This document shows, in pieces, positions 1 through 5,256 of a stretch of 12,720 nucleotides of DNA. The notes under the pieces were generated by a model, which worked only from the letters and a program-made list of their open reading frames with translations, did no database searches and was not told the DNA's origin. Position 1 is the stretch's first letter; each line of letters starts with the position of its first letter. Made by a program: the position numbers and the translations under genes. Origin of the DNA: an uncultured Kineosporia sp. (GTDB taxonomy: Bacteria; Actinomycetota; Actinomycetes; Actinomycetales; Kineosporiaceae). The stretch spans positions 1 to 12,720 of the forward strand of contig CALMAR010000330.1 in the NCBI GenBank assembly GCA_937859855.1. The letters run 5' to 3'.

Positions 1-794
1 GCCTTGAAGTCGGTCACGACCCGGGCGCCGAGCGCCTCGACCAGGCATACCCGCCGATCCCAGTCGTCCTCGCGCCGCGAGACCCGGCCCATCAGCACGA
101 CCGGTCGCCGCGCGCCGGTCAGCACGTCGAGGGCCCGGGCCAGCGAGGACGCCGAGGCGACCGGCTGGTCGGCGACCGGGCCCCTCGACAGCGCCGGGAC
201 GTCGATCGGCGAGACGAGCGCCTGTTCCTGCAGTTCGGCGTCCAGGACGACGTAGGTGGGGCCGTACGGCGGGGTTCGGCAGATCTCCCACGCCCGGGCC
301 AGCGAGTCGGCGATGGCCCCGACCGACCCCGGCTGGTCGTCCCACTTGATGAACGGCCGCACCATGGCGGCCTGGTCGGCCGAGGTGTGGATCAAATCGA
401 TCCATGGACGCCGCTTGACGGCGTCCAGGGGACCGGTCGCCCCCCCGATAAAGACCGGCACCCGGTCGCACCAGGCGTTGTAGATGGCCATCGCCGCGTG
501 CATCAGGCCGACATTGCTGTGCACGGCCACCGCCAGCGGCTGACCGGTCACCTTGGCGTAGCCGTGCGCCAGGGCGACGGCGTGCTCCTCGTGCAGGCAC
601 AGGAGCATCCGTGGGTCCTCGTTGCCCAGGTGATTGACGACGCTGTCGTGCAGACCGCGGAAGCTGGCCCCCGGATTCAGCGCCAGGAACGGGGCGCCGG
701 TGGCCCGCAGCACGTCGGCGGCGACGTCGCTGCCCCAACGTGCCGCGTCGGGCGAGTCGGACGGGTCCGTCGAGGCCGCCGGTGACGTCGTCAT
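1..794 (-). CDS. Thiamine-diphosphate-dependent enzyme, N-terminal part (runs off left edge)
   Basis: ThDP enzyme of the acetolactate synthase/benzoylformate decarboxylase superfamily; 264 codons are visible and the C-terminal ThDP-binding half lies outside the window. Seen: after a short acidic leader, residues 19-190 form the N-terminal pyrimidine-binding domain, with NPGASFRGLHDS at 40-51 and LHEEHAVALAHGYAKVTG at 67-84. Glu69 aligns with the catalytic Glu that activates ThDP. HSNVGLMH (92-99), NAWCDRVP (106-113) and KRRPWIDLIH (127-136) are further conserved-looking blocks. From about 205 the central domain begins. The ATG shares one base with the stop of the upstream aldehyde dehydrogenase (TGATG), so translation is probably coupled. 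Known for the family: cleavage or formation of the bond next to a 2-oxo group. Inference: a decarboxylase acting on a 2-oxo acid whose aldehyde product is oxidised by the neighbour. The substrate is not readable from the sequence; a carboligase is possible. Confidence 0.88.
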   Translation of the reverse strand, partial: MTTSPAASTDPSDSPDAARWGSDVAADVLRATGAPFLALNPGASFRGLHDSVVNHLGNEDPRMLLCLHEEHAVALAHGYAKVTGQPLAVAVHSNVGLMHAAMAIYNAWCDRVPVFIGGATGPLDAVKRRPWIDLIHTSADQAAMVRPFIKWDDQPGSVGAIADSLARAWEICRTPPYGPTYVVLDAELQEQALVSPIDVPALSRGPVADQPVASASSLARALDVLTGARRPVVLMGRVSRREDDWDRRVCLVEALGARVVTDFK

Positions 795-2245
795 CAGATC
801 ACCACCGTGGTGGCCTTGATCTCGGTGTAGGACATCAGCTCCTCCAGCGATTCCTCCCGCCCGACGCCGGACGACTTCGTGCCGCCGAAGGGCAGGCCCC
901 AGAAGTGCCGGCTCGGGCTGTTGACGAGCACGTGACCGGCCTCGACGTCGCGGGCCATCCGCAGCGCGGTGGTGATGTCGTTGCTCCAGATCGAGGCGGT
1001 GAGGCCGTATTCGACCCCGTTGGCGACGGCCAGCGCCTCGGCCGGGTCGGTGAAGGTCATCACTGACAGGACGGGCCCGAACACCTCTTCCTGGCCCAGC
1101 GTGCTGTCCGGAGGCACATCGGCGATCACCGTGGGAGCGACGTACCACCCGTCGTCCCCGACGGTCGGAGGCCGGCCGCCGCCGCTCACCAGGGTTCCGC
1201 CCTGCTCCAGCCCGACCCCGATGTAGTGCAACACCTTCTCGTACTGGGCCCGGGAGACCAGCGGGCCCATGTCGCTCGCGTCGTCCATCGGGTCGCCGAC
1301 CCTAATCGCGTCCACCAGAGCGCCGACCCGCTCCAGCACGTCGTCGGCGATCGCCTCGTGCAGCAACAGGCGGCTGGTCGAGCCGCAGCTCTGGCCTGCG
1401 GTCGCGGTGAAGTTCATGCCGACGACGGCGCCCTGAGCGGCCGCGGCCGGGTCGGCGTCCGCCAGGACGATCTGGGCGTTCTTGCCGCCGAGTTCGAGGG
1501 AGACGTGCTTGACCCCGGACGCCGCAGCGTCCCGTTGGATGCCGCGACCCGTTCCGGCCGAGCCGATGAAGCCGATCCGGCGGATCAGCGGGTGCTGCAC
1601 GATCGCCGCCCCGGCCACCGCCCCCCGGCCCGAGATCGTGATCACCAGGTCCTGGGGCAGCACCTCGGCGCACAGTTCCGCCAGGCGCAACGAGGAGAGG
1701 GGAGCCTGATCGGGGGCCTTGAGGATCACCGCGTTCCCGGCGATCAGAGGCGCCGCGACCTTCGACGCCGCGAAGAAGAACGGGTGGTTGAAGGCGCCGA
1801 TCCGCGCGACGACCCCGTAGGGCTGGTTGGTCGTGAAGTGCAGGTTCGCACTCACGGGCAGCGTACGGCCGCCCAGGTCGACGGCGTGGTCGGCGAAGAT
1901 GTTGATCAGCTCCACGCCGGCGTCGACATCGGCCCGCATCACCCGCAGGGGCGATCCCCCGTCGAGGGTGTCGAGCACGGCCAGTTCCTCGCGGTGCTCG
2001 ATCAGAAGGTCACCCAGGCGGCGCAGGAGAGTGGCCCGCTCGCGGGGGGTGCGCCGCCCCCATGCCCGCTGAGCCACCTGGGCCGCCCGGACGGCCCGGT
2101 CTACCTCCTCCGGGCCGCAGTCGGGAACCACTGCCAGTTCGTTCCCCAGGCTCGGATTCTCCACCGAGTAACCGGCCGACGCCTCGGCCGGTTTGCCGGC
2201 GATGAGGGTCTGCCATTCGCGATCCACCACCGGATGCGCGGCCAC
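794..2245 (-). CDS. NAD(P)-dependent aldehyde dehydrogenase
   Basis: Aldehyde dehydrogenase superfamily enzyme that oxidises an aldehyde or semialdehyde to the acid in the cytoplasm. With the GTG start chosen here it has 483 residues, the normal family length. Seen: [12 protein letters not shown] with Asn153, the cofactor-contacting Lys176 in [16 protein letters not shown] in the Rossmann fold, the general base Glu251 in LELGGKN, and the nucleophile Cys287 in GQSCGSTSR. The frame is open further upstream to a TTG at 2326, but that TTG is the first triplet of a good -35 box (TTGACC) and has no ribosome site. GTG 2245 has GAGGA ten bases upstream and starts the protein where the family's N-terminal arm begins. 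It follows the IclR gene and overlaps the ThDP enzyme by one base. The linkage suggests it oxidises the aldehyde released by that enzyme; an aromatic aldehyde such as 3-hydroxybenzaldehyde is one candidate. Confidence 0.93.
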   Translation of the reverse strand: MAAHPVVDREWQTLIAGKPAEASAGYSVENPSLGNELAVVPDCGPEEVDRAVRAAQVAQRAWGRRTPRERATLLRRLGDLLIEHREELAVLDTLDGGSPLRVMRADVDAGVELINIFADHAVDLGGRTLPVSANLHFTTNQPYGVVARIGAFNHPFFFAASKVAAPLIAGNAVILKAPDQAPLSSLRLAELCAEVLPQDLVITISGRGAVAGAAIVQHPLIRRIGFIGSAGTGRGIQRDAAASGVKHVSLELGGKNAQIVLADADPAAAAQGAVVGMNFTATAGQSCGSTSRLLLHEAIADDVLERVGALVDAIRVGDPMDDASDMGPLVSRAQYEKVLHYIGVGLEQGGTLVSGGGRPPTVGDDGWYVAPTVIADVPPDSTLGQEEVFGPVLSVMTFTDPAEALAVANGVEYGLTASIWSNDITTALRMARDVEAGHVLVNSPSRHFWGLPFGGTKSSGVGREESLEELMSYTEIKATTVVI

Positions 2246-2255
2246 CTGGTCACCG

Positions 2256-2260
2256 TCCTC
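2256..2260 (-). promoter_or_regulatory. Ribosome binding site deciding the aldehyde dehydrogenase start
   Basis: GAGGA on the minus strand lies ten bases before GTG 2245. No comparable purine-rich site precedes the upstream TTG at 2326. Confidence 0.5.
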
Positions 2261-2282
2261 GCCCGTAGAACCTCTGGTGAGT

Positions 2283-2295
2283 AGAAATACTTTCT
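2283..2295. promoter_or_regulatory. Palindromic operator candidate over the aldehyde dehydrogenase transcription start
   Basis: AGAAA-TAC-TTTCT is a perfect inverted repeat (5-base arms, 3-base centre) that begins three bases after the -10 box and spans the expected +1. Its overlapping CAGAAA half (minus strand, 2291-2296) also occurs at the start of both IclR genes. Position suggests repression by the adjacent IclR protein. Confidence 0.5.
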
Positions 2296-2297
2296 GC

Positions 2298-2326
2298 AAT
2301 CTAGTTCGCCGACGGGGCGTGGTCAA
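2298..2326 (-). promoter_or_regulatory. Sigma-A-type promoter for the aldehyde dehydrogenase/ThDP-enzyme pair
   Basis: On the minus strand, -35 TTGACC (2321-2326) and -10 TAGATT (2298-2303) are separated by exactly 17 bases: 5/6 and 4/6 matches to consensus. It sits in the 111-base gap between the IclR stop and the dehydrogenase start, in an AT-rich patch unusual for this genome. A start site near 2291 would leave a leader of about 45 bases. Confidence 0.7.
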
Positions 2327-2356
2327 GGCACCGATCGTGGCGCCGGGACGCGCGGT

Positions 2357-3160
2357 TCAGCCCAGTCGCGACCCGATCTCGGCCGCGGCCGCGGTGAGCT
2401 CGGCGCCGAGCGACTTCGTCGCGTTCACCGGCAGGCGGGCGATGGGGGCTGACACGCTCAGGCCGATCCGCAGGTCGGGGATCTTCGTCGAGACCGCCAC
2501 CGCGACGGATGCCACGCCGTCCTCGCTCTCCTCGCGGTTGGTGGCGAACCCGACCCGGCGCACCGTCGCCAGCTGGATCTCGAGGACCGAGCGCTGCGAG
2601 ATGGACTTGTCGGTCACGACGGGCAGGTGTTCCGTCGGGTACAGCCGGTGCAACTCCTCGTCGTCCAGCTTGGCCAGCAGCGCCTTGCCCAGGGAGGTGC
2701 AGTGCGCCGGCAGCGACTTGCCCAGCCGGGAGGCGACGCGGACGGCGCGCCGGCTCTCTATCGCCTCCAGGAACCGCACGTGCGTGCCCTCCAGCACGCC
2801 CAGGTGGATCGACTCGTTCAACATGTCGTTCAGCCTCTGCATCACCGGACGAGCGATGCCGTTGATGTCCATCCTGGAGATCACCGAGAACGCCACCCCG
2901 GTCAGCGCGGGGCCCGGTCCGTAGGACTTGGTCGCCTGGTCCTGACGCACGAACCCGCGGTACTGCAGCATCGCGAGGATCCGGTGGGCGGTCGAGGACG
3001 CGACACCGAGGAACTGGCTGGCTTCGGTCAACCGGATACTCGGGCGCTCCCCCAGCAGCAGCAACAGCTTGAGAGCATTGTCGACCGACTCGATCGGATA
3101 CTGGGGAGGCGCCAGCGGTGCGCCGGAGGGTGGCCCGGCGAGCTTCGGGCGATTCTGCAT
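2357..3160 (-). CDS. IclR-family transcriptional regulator (module A)
   Basis: DNA-binding regulator of 267 residues, a normal IclR length. Seen: a 20-residue Pro-rich leader, then the winged-helix domain (residues about 22-80) starting YPIESVDNALKLLLLL, with LTEASQFLGVASSTAHRILAML as helix-turn-helix and recognition helix. A linker follows, then the C-terminal effector domain with RLGKSLPAHCTSLGKALLA and GFATNREESEDGVASVAV, both typical of the family. It is divergent from the LigB-like dioxygenase gene (144 bases between starts) and lies upstream of the aldehyde dehydrogenase in the same direction, so it probably controls both. The start codon lies inside a 15-bp palindrome shared with the other IclR gene here, suggesting autoregulation. 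No clear Shine-Dalgarno precedes ATG 3160; TAGCTT at 3167-3172 could be a -10 that produces a leaderless mRNA. The ligand is probably an aromatic acid or ring-cleavage intermediate (inference). Confidence 0.93.
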   Translation of the reverse strand: MQNRPKLAGPPSGAPLAPPQYPIESVDNALKLLLLLGERPSIRLTEASQFLGVASSTAHRILAMLQYRGFVRQDQATKSYGPGPALTGVAFSVISRMDINGIARPVMQRLNDMLNESIHLGVLEGTHVRFLEAIESRRAVRVASRLGKSLPAHCTSLGKALLAKLDDEELHRLYPTEHLPVVTDKSISQRSVLEIQLATVRRVGFATNREESEDGVASVAVAVSTKIPDLRIGLSVSAPIARLPVNATKSLGAELTAAAAEIGSRLG

Positions 3161-3167
3161 GACAGAA
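3153..3167. promoter_or_regulatory. IclR-type operator overlapping the start codon of the module A regulator
   Basis: TTCTG-CATGA-CAGAA has perfect 5-base arms around 5 bases that include the ATG (3158-3160, minus strand). A near copy (13/15) lies at the same place in the second IclR gene, 5178-5192. The shape resembles the TTCC-N-GGAA-type sites recalled for GenR of C. glutamicum. An inverted GACAGAA half recurs at 3211-3217. Confidence 0.55.
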
Positions 3168-3207
3168 AGCTACCCTGATTCCACCCTGCTTGCCGCGGGA
3201 GGCCACA

Positions 3208-3236
3208 TTGTTCTGTCGGTGCACACCGGCTACCCT
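3208..3236 (+). promoter_or_regulatory. Candidate promoter of the LigB/LigA-like dioxygenase genes
   Basis: TTGTTC (3208-3213) and TACCCT (3231-3236) are 17 bases apart. The -10 fits the actinobacterial TANNNT pattern; the -35 is only half consensus. TTCTGTC (3211-3217) overlaps the -35 and is the inverted half-site of the IclR operator. Confidence 0.4.
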
Positions 3237-3248
3237 GCAGATCACCGC

Positions 3249-3261
3249 TCTGATGATCAGA
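3249..3261. promoter_or_regulatory. Palindrome in the leader of the dioxygenase operon
   Basis: TCTGAT-G-ATCAGA is a perfect inverted repeat (6-base arms, 1-base centre) starting 13 bases after the proposed -10, at about +6 to +18. This is a position suited to a repressor operator. It differs from the AGAAA/TTTCT palindrome of the opposite operon, so a different protein may bind it. Confidence 0.4.
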
Positions 3262-3304
3262 AGAGCGCCCGTCCGGTGACCGCCCCCCGCAGGAGGCTGT
3301 AGCG

Positions 3305-4135
3305 ATGGCTCGAATCGTTGCCGGAGTTGGCGTTCCGCACACACCTGCGTTCCCGGCCAACGTCCCGGTGGGCGATCCGGGCAACGAGACGAGCCGCTTC
3401 TTCCAGCGGGTGGCAGATCAGCTGCAGGCGGCCCGGCCGGACGTGATCCTGATGTTCGACTCCGACCACCTGAACACGTTCTTCCTGGACAACCTGCCCA
3501 TGATCAGCGTGGGGGTGGCATCCGGCACCAGCGGACCCAACGACTCCACGCCGGGGCTGCCTCCGGCCACCCTGGCCGTCCCGGAGGAGTTCGCCGCTCA
3601 CGTGCGAGCGTCGTGCATCGATGCCCAGTTCGACGTGGCGCTGACGCAGGAGTTCACCGTCGACCACTCGATCCTCCTGCCGCTGCACTACCTGACACCG
3701 GCCGGCGACGTCCCGGTGCTGCCCGTGTTCATCAACGGCCTGGCCCCGCCGCTGCCGGCGGCGCAGCGCTGCTGGGACTTCGGGCAGGCTGTCGGCCGTG
3801 CGGTGGCCGACTGGCCGGACGACGTGCGGGTCGCCGTGCTGGCCAGCGGCAGCTTCTCGCTCGACGTCGGCGGCCCGTCGCTGCGACCGGACCTCATCTT
3901 CGGCGTTCCCGCCGAGGACTGGGCCCAGGAGGTGTGCGACGACCTGGTCGCCGGGAACGTCGACGCCGTCGTCGCGAAGTCGACGCCGAAGAGGCTCGCA
4001 TCGGCCGGCAACGTCGGTGGTGAGCTGCTGAACTGGATCGCGATGCTCGCGGCCACCGACGGCCGACGGCCGACCAGCATGGACATGCAGGTACACCTCG
4101 GTCACGGCTACGGCTTCTGGGACCTGACGGCATGA
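3305..4135 (+). CDS. Class III extradiol ring-cleavage dioxygenase, LigB-like subunit with an altered catalytic motif
   Basis: Protein of 276 residues in the LigB superfamily: protocatechuate 4,5-dioxygenase beta subunit and other non-haem Fe(II) enzymes that open catecholic rings next to the diol. Seen: His12 in GVPHTP, His55 in DSDHLN and Glu240 in GGELLNW match the 2-His-1-Glu iron site (LigB His12, His61, Glu242). VDHSILLPLHYL (119-130) supplies the conserved Asp-His (His121). ATG 3305 has a perfect AGGAGG at 3291-3296, eight bases away. The stop overlaps the next ATG (ATGA). Odd: where LigB has GGMSH with catalytic His195, this protein reads GSFSL (182-186), so Leu186 replaces that His. 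In LigAB systems the alpha gene usually comes first; here the order is reversed. Substrate unknown: candidates are protocatechuate- or gallate-like diols or a different ring type. It could also be a subfamily with altered chemistry. Confidence 0.85.
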   Translation: MARIVAGVGVPHTPAFPANVPVGDPGNETSRFFQRVADQLQAARPDVILMFDSDHLNTFFLDNLPMISVGVASGTSGPNDSTPGLPPATLAVPEEFAAHVRASCIDAQFDVALTQEFTVDHSILLPLHYLTPAGDVPVLPVFINGLAPPLPAAQRCWDFGQAVGRAVADWPDDVRVAVLASGSFSLDVGGPSLRPDLIFGVPAEDWAQEVCDDLVAGNVDAVVAKSTPKRLASAGNVGGELLNWIAMLAATDGRRPTSMDMQVHLGHGYGFWDLTA

Positions 4136-4449
4136 GCACTTACCAGGTGGCCAAGTTCTGCCACAGCTGTCTGGTGGACCCCGAGCTGCGCGCCCTGGCC
4201 GTCTCGGATCCGGAGCGGGCGCTCGACCGCTTCGACCTGACGGCGCTCGAGCGCGAGAACCTGCTGGCCGGCGAGGTCGGTCGGCTCTACGAGGCCGGCT
4301 GCCTCTCTTTCCTGCTGTCGTACCTGCCCCGCTGGAACCTGTTCGGGCTCACCGTTTCCAGCTACGGCGACCGGATGCGCGCGGCGGGTCCGACGGTCGG
4401 CCCGACGGTCGCCGGTCCGGAAGCTCCCGAACCGGAGGCCCTCAGCTGA
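4132..4449 (+). CDS. LigA-like small (alpha) subunit of an extradiol dioxygenase
   Basis: Small helical protein of 105 residues in the LigA superfamily. In protocatechuate 4,5-dioxygenase the alpha subunit caps the active site of the LigB subunit. Seen: YQVAKFCHSCLVDPELR (4-20) followed by SDPERALDRFDLTALERENLLAGEVGRLYEAG (25-56) and FLLSYLPRWNLFGL (60-73), the usual LigA pattern of an acidic helix, GD/GE-V-x-x-L-Y and hydrophobic helix. The last 20 residues are a Pro/Gly/Glu-rich tail with a short GPTV-GPTV repeat, likely disordered. The ATGA overlap with the LigB-like gene implies 1:1 coupled synthesis and a heteromeric enzyme. Its last eight bases overlap the stop region of the convergent second IclR gene, so there is no room for an intergenic terminator. 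Confidence 0.85.
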   Translation: MSTYQVAKFCHSCLVDPELRALAVSDPERALDRFDLTALERENLLAGEVGRLYEAGCLSFLLSYLPRWNLFGLTVSSYGDRMRAAGPTVGPTVAGPEAPEPEALS

Positions 4450-5185
4450 TCGAGGCCTCGTCCAGCGCGGTCTCCACGTTCTTGGTCGCCGTCGACAGCG
4501 CATGCACCCAGACCGGCACCACGTCGCGGCGGAAACGGGCGCTGGGCAGTGCGATCGAGATCGCTGCGGCAGGGTCGCGCGCGCCGATCGCCATTCCGAT
4601 CGCAGTGAGCCCGGGCTCCGTCATCTGGTCGTTGATCGCGAACCCGCGTCGGCGCACCTGTCCCAGTTCGCGGATCAGCCGCACGACGTCGACATCCGGC
4701 TCGGTCTTGTAAAGTTCCCGCACGGCCGCCGGCCTGCGCGCGGCCAGCACCGCCCGGCCTCCGGAGGTGAGGTGGGCGGGCAGCGACCGCCCCGAACGGT
4801 CGCCGACGCGCAGGATCTGGTTCGACTCTGCGGTGGCCAGGAAGCGGGCGCCGGTGCCCACGACGAGGATGAGGTTGACCGACTCGCCAACCTGTGCGGT
4901 CAATCTCGCCAGGTGCGGGAGCGCAACCTGACGCAGCACGCCGGCCGGCACGGTGCCTCCGGCCGAGTAGCGCAGGGCACTTCCGGTCCGGTACCGACGG
5001 TCCGGCTGCTGCTCGGCGAAGTCCCGGTAGACCAACATGGCCAGCAGCCGGTGCGCTGTGGAGACGGAGACGCCGAGGCGGTCCGCGGCATCCGTGACCC
5101 GCATCGGCCCCTCCTGGTGCAGGAGTGTGACCAGGTGAAGAGCGTGATCGACGGACTCGACCGAATAGGTCGGTTTATTCTTCAC
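4442..5185 (-). CDS. IclR-family transcriptional regulator (module B; GenR-like by context)
   Basis: Regulator of 247 residues starting at GTG 5185. Seen: winged helix in residues 6-70 beginning YSVESVDHALHLVTLL, with VTDAADRLGVSVSTAHRLLAML as helix-turn-helix; the effector domain has GDRSGRSLPAHLTSGGRAVLA (128-148) and GFAINDQMTEPGLTAIGMAI (181-200). The frame stays open far upstream, but that part is antisense to the gentisate dioxygenase gene. GTG 5185 matches the family start and mirrors the other IclR (MQNRPK versus VKNKPT). It is divergent from the gentisate operon, 71 bases away, and is probably its regulator, as the IclR protein GenR is in C. glutamicum. A -10-like TAGGGT (5194-5199) lies so close to the GTG that the transcript would be almost leaderless. 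The gene end overlaps the convergent LigA-like gene by eight bases. Confidence 0.9.
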   Translation of the reverse strand: MKNKPTYSVESVDHALHLVTLLHQEGPMRVTDAADRLGVSVSTAHRLLAMLVYRDFAEQQPDRRYRTGSALRYSAGGTVPAGVLRQVALPHLARLTAQVGESVNLILVVGTGARFLATAESNQILRVGDRSGRSLPAHLTSGGRAVLAARRPAAVRELYKTEPDVDVVRLIRELGQVRRRGFAINDQMTEPGLTAIGMAIGARDPAAAISIALPSARFRRDVVPVWVHALSTATKNVETALDEASIS

Positions 5186-5192
5186 GACAGAA
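5178..5192. promoter_or_regulatory. IclR-type operator overlapping the start codon of the module B regulator
   Basis: TTCTTCACGACAGAA includes the GTG start (5183-5185, minus strand) and matches the operator at the other IclR gene in 13 of 15 positions. Its outer arms TTCT/AGAA remain inverted repeats. A smaller inverted repeat, GTTC-AGCA-GAAC, lies at 5204-5215 in the same 71-base divergent region. Confidence 0.5.
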
Positions 5193-5193
5193 A

Positions 5194-5223
5194 ACCCTAT
5201 CCCGTTCAGCAGAACTGCAGCAA
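5194..5223 (-). promoter_or_regulatory. Candidate promoter of the module B IclR gene
   Basis: TTGCTG (5218-5223) and TAGGGT (5194-5199) on the minus strand are 18 bases apart. Transcription would begin around 5187, almost at GTG 5185. I see no convincing -35/-10 pair for the rightward gentisate operon in the same gap; an activator-dependent promoter is possible. Confidence 0.35.
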
Positions 5224-5256
5224 CCTTGAAACCGTTCGCCGACTTGAGGAGACGCC

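Noticed and set aside
800..812. Perfect palindrome CACCAC-C-GTGGTG near the end of the aldehyde dehydrogenase gene
   Set aside because: It encodes the residues TTVV inside the coding sequence and has neither a T-run nor a promoter around it; probably codon coincidence.
1226..2284. A 352-residue plus-strand frame opposite the aldehyde dehydrogenase
   Set aside because: Arg/Gln/Gly/Val-rich antisense shadow of a clearly real enzyme, typical of high-GC DNA.
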